From the NCBI GenBank assembly GCA_030629925.1, contig DAOVOB010000111.1:1-5089 (forward strand): 5,089 nt of DNA. The letters run 5' to 3'. Within the stretch, counting starts at the first letter, position 1. The number at the start of each line of letters is the position of its first letter. A model generated the notes under the pieces. The model was not told the DNA's origin and searched no databases. It worked only from the letters and a program-made list of their open reading frames with translations. The position numbers and the translations under genes were made by a program. The DNA is from Fidelibacterota bacterium. GTDB taxonomy: Bacteria > Fidelibacterota > Fidelibacteria > Fidelibacterales > Fidelibacteraceae. Positions 4,808 through 5,089 of the stretch are shown one piece after another.

Positions 4808-5089
4808 ATGGTAAAATGTAGCAAAAGGGCATTATTATGCTTTTTAGTATGTTTGTTCCTCGCGCAAGGCCTTTTTGGTGCTGTCACCGGAAAGATCGCC
4901 GGTGTGATTCGCGATGAGCAAACAAATGAGCCGCTGATCGGTGCGAATATTATCATTCTTGAGGATGGAAATGCAACATCTATGGGAGCTGCTACCGACG
5001 CGGAAGGATATTATGCTATCTTAAATGTAGATCCGGGCGTCTATGAAGCTCGTGTCACTTATGTGGGTTATGCCCATACACTAGTCACA
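4808..5089 (+). CDS. Exported protein with carboxypeptidase-regulatory-like domain, N-terminal 94 residues (runs off right edge)
   Basis: This frame starts at ATG 4808 with GGAAGGAA (4796-4803) 4 nt upstream and stays open to the window edge. Residues 1-25 form a Sec signal peptide: positive MVKCSKR, then a hydrophobic core ALLCFLVCLFLAQGLFGA, with cleavage likely after A25. Residues 28-90 are one CarboxypepD_reg-like beta-sandwich: GKIAGVIRDEQTNEPLIGAN, then TDAEGYYAILNVDPGVYEA and the closing YVGY. In FCB bacteria this domain usually sits at the N-terminus of TonB-dependent outer-membrane receptors or other large surface proteins. No TonB box or plug is visible before the edge, so receptor function is inference. 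Its divergence from a dipeptide epimerase raises, without proving, a role in peptide uptake. Confidence 0.82.
   Translation, partial: MVKCSKRALLCFLVCLFLAQGLFGAVTGKIAGVIRDEQTNEPLIGANIIILEDGNATSMGAATDAEGYYAILNVDPGVYEARVTYVGYAHTLVT

Overview
The window looks like a chromosomal stretch from a low-to-moderate GC member of the Fibrobacterota-Chlorobiota-Bacteroidota (FCB) superphylum. Three things suggest this: a secreted carboxypeptidase-regulatory-like domain protein of the style common at the N-terminus of outer-membrane receptors in those lineages, a TAnnTTTG-like promoter ending in GCACC, and intergenic spaces filled with GTCATCC-type palindromic repeats. I cannot name the genus; Calditrichota, Neomarinimicrobiota or a related phylum would fit.

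Layout, left to right: (1) the 3' end of threonine synthase (thrC). (2) A gene-free stretch of about 620 bp (197-820) holding a hairpin and two large palindromic repeat elements (A and B), with B nested inside a further pair of repeat half-arms. (3) nagA, N-acetylglucosamine-6-phosphate deacetylase, followed by A-rich direct repeats and a strong intrinsic terminator. (4) A complete IS110-family insertion sequence (about 2148-3375) with a DEDD/serine transposase. (5) The rest of a third palindromic repeat (C), which the IS interrupts. (6) A minus-strand dipeptide epimerase of the enolase superfamily. (7) A divergent intergenic region with a Bacteroidota-like promoter, then the start of an exported protein that runs off the right edge.

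The main result is that the 220 bp between the IS left end and its transposase can be read as a complete bridge RNA. A bulged outer helix encloses two arms. The first arm has an internal loop whose 5' side (CACGTCAT) is identical to the DNA left of the insertion and whose 3' side (GTTCAGGATG) is the reverse complement of the DNA right of it. The second arm has a loop whose 5' side (ACAGTACATT) copies the joined right/left IS end and whose 3' side (ACAATG) is the reverse complement of the left end. All four guides converge on a shared CAT core. Removing the IS rebuilds CACGTCATCCTGAAC, the opening of a genomic palindromic repeat, so the element appears programmed to land in a dispersed repeat family. 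Joining the IS ends would also create a TTGCTT-17 bp-TATATT promoter that is split in the integrated form.

The flanking metabolic genes are not an operon. NagA (amino sugars) and the dipeptide epimerase (L-Ala-D-Glu type) are both compatible with recycling of cell-wall fragments, but they are convergent and separated by the IS and repeats.
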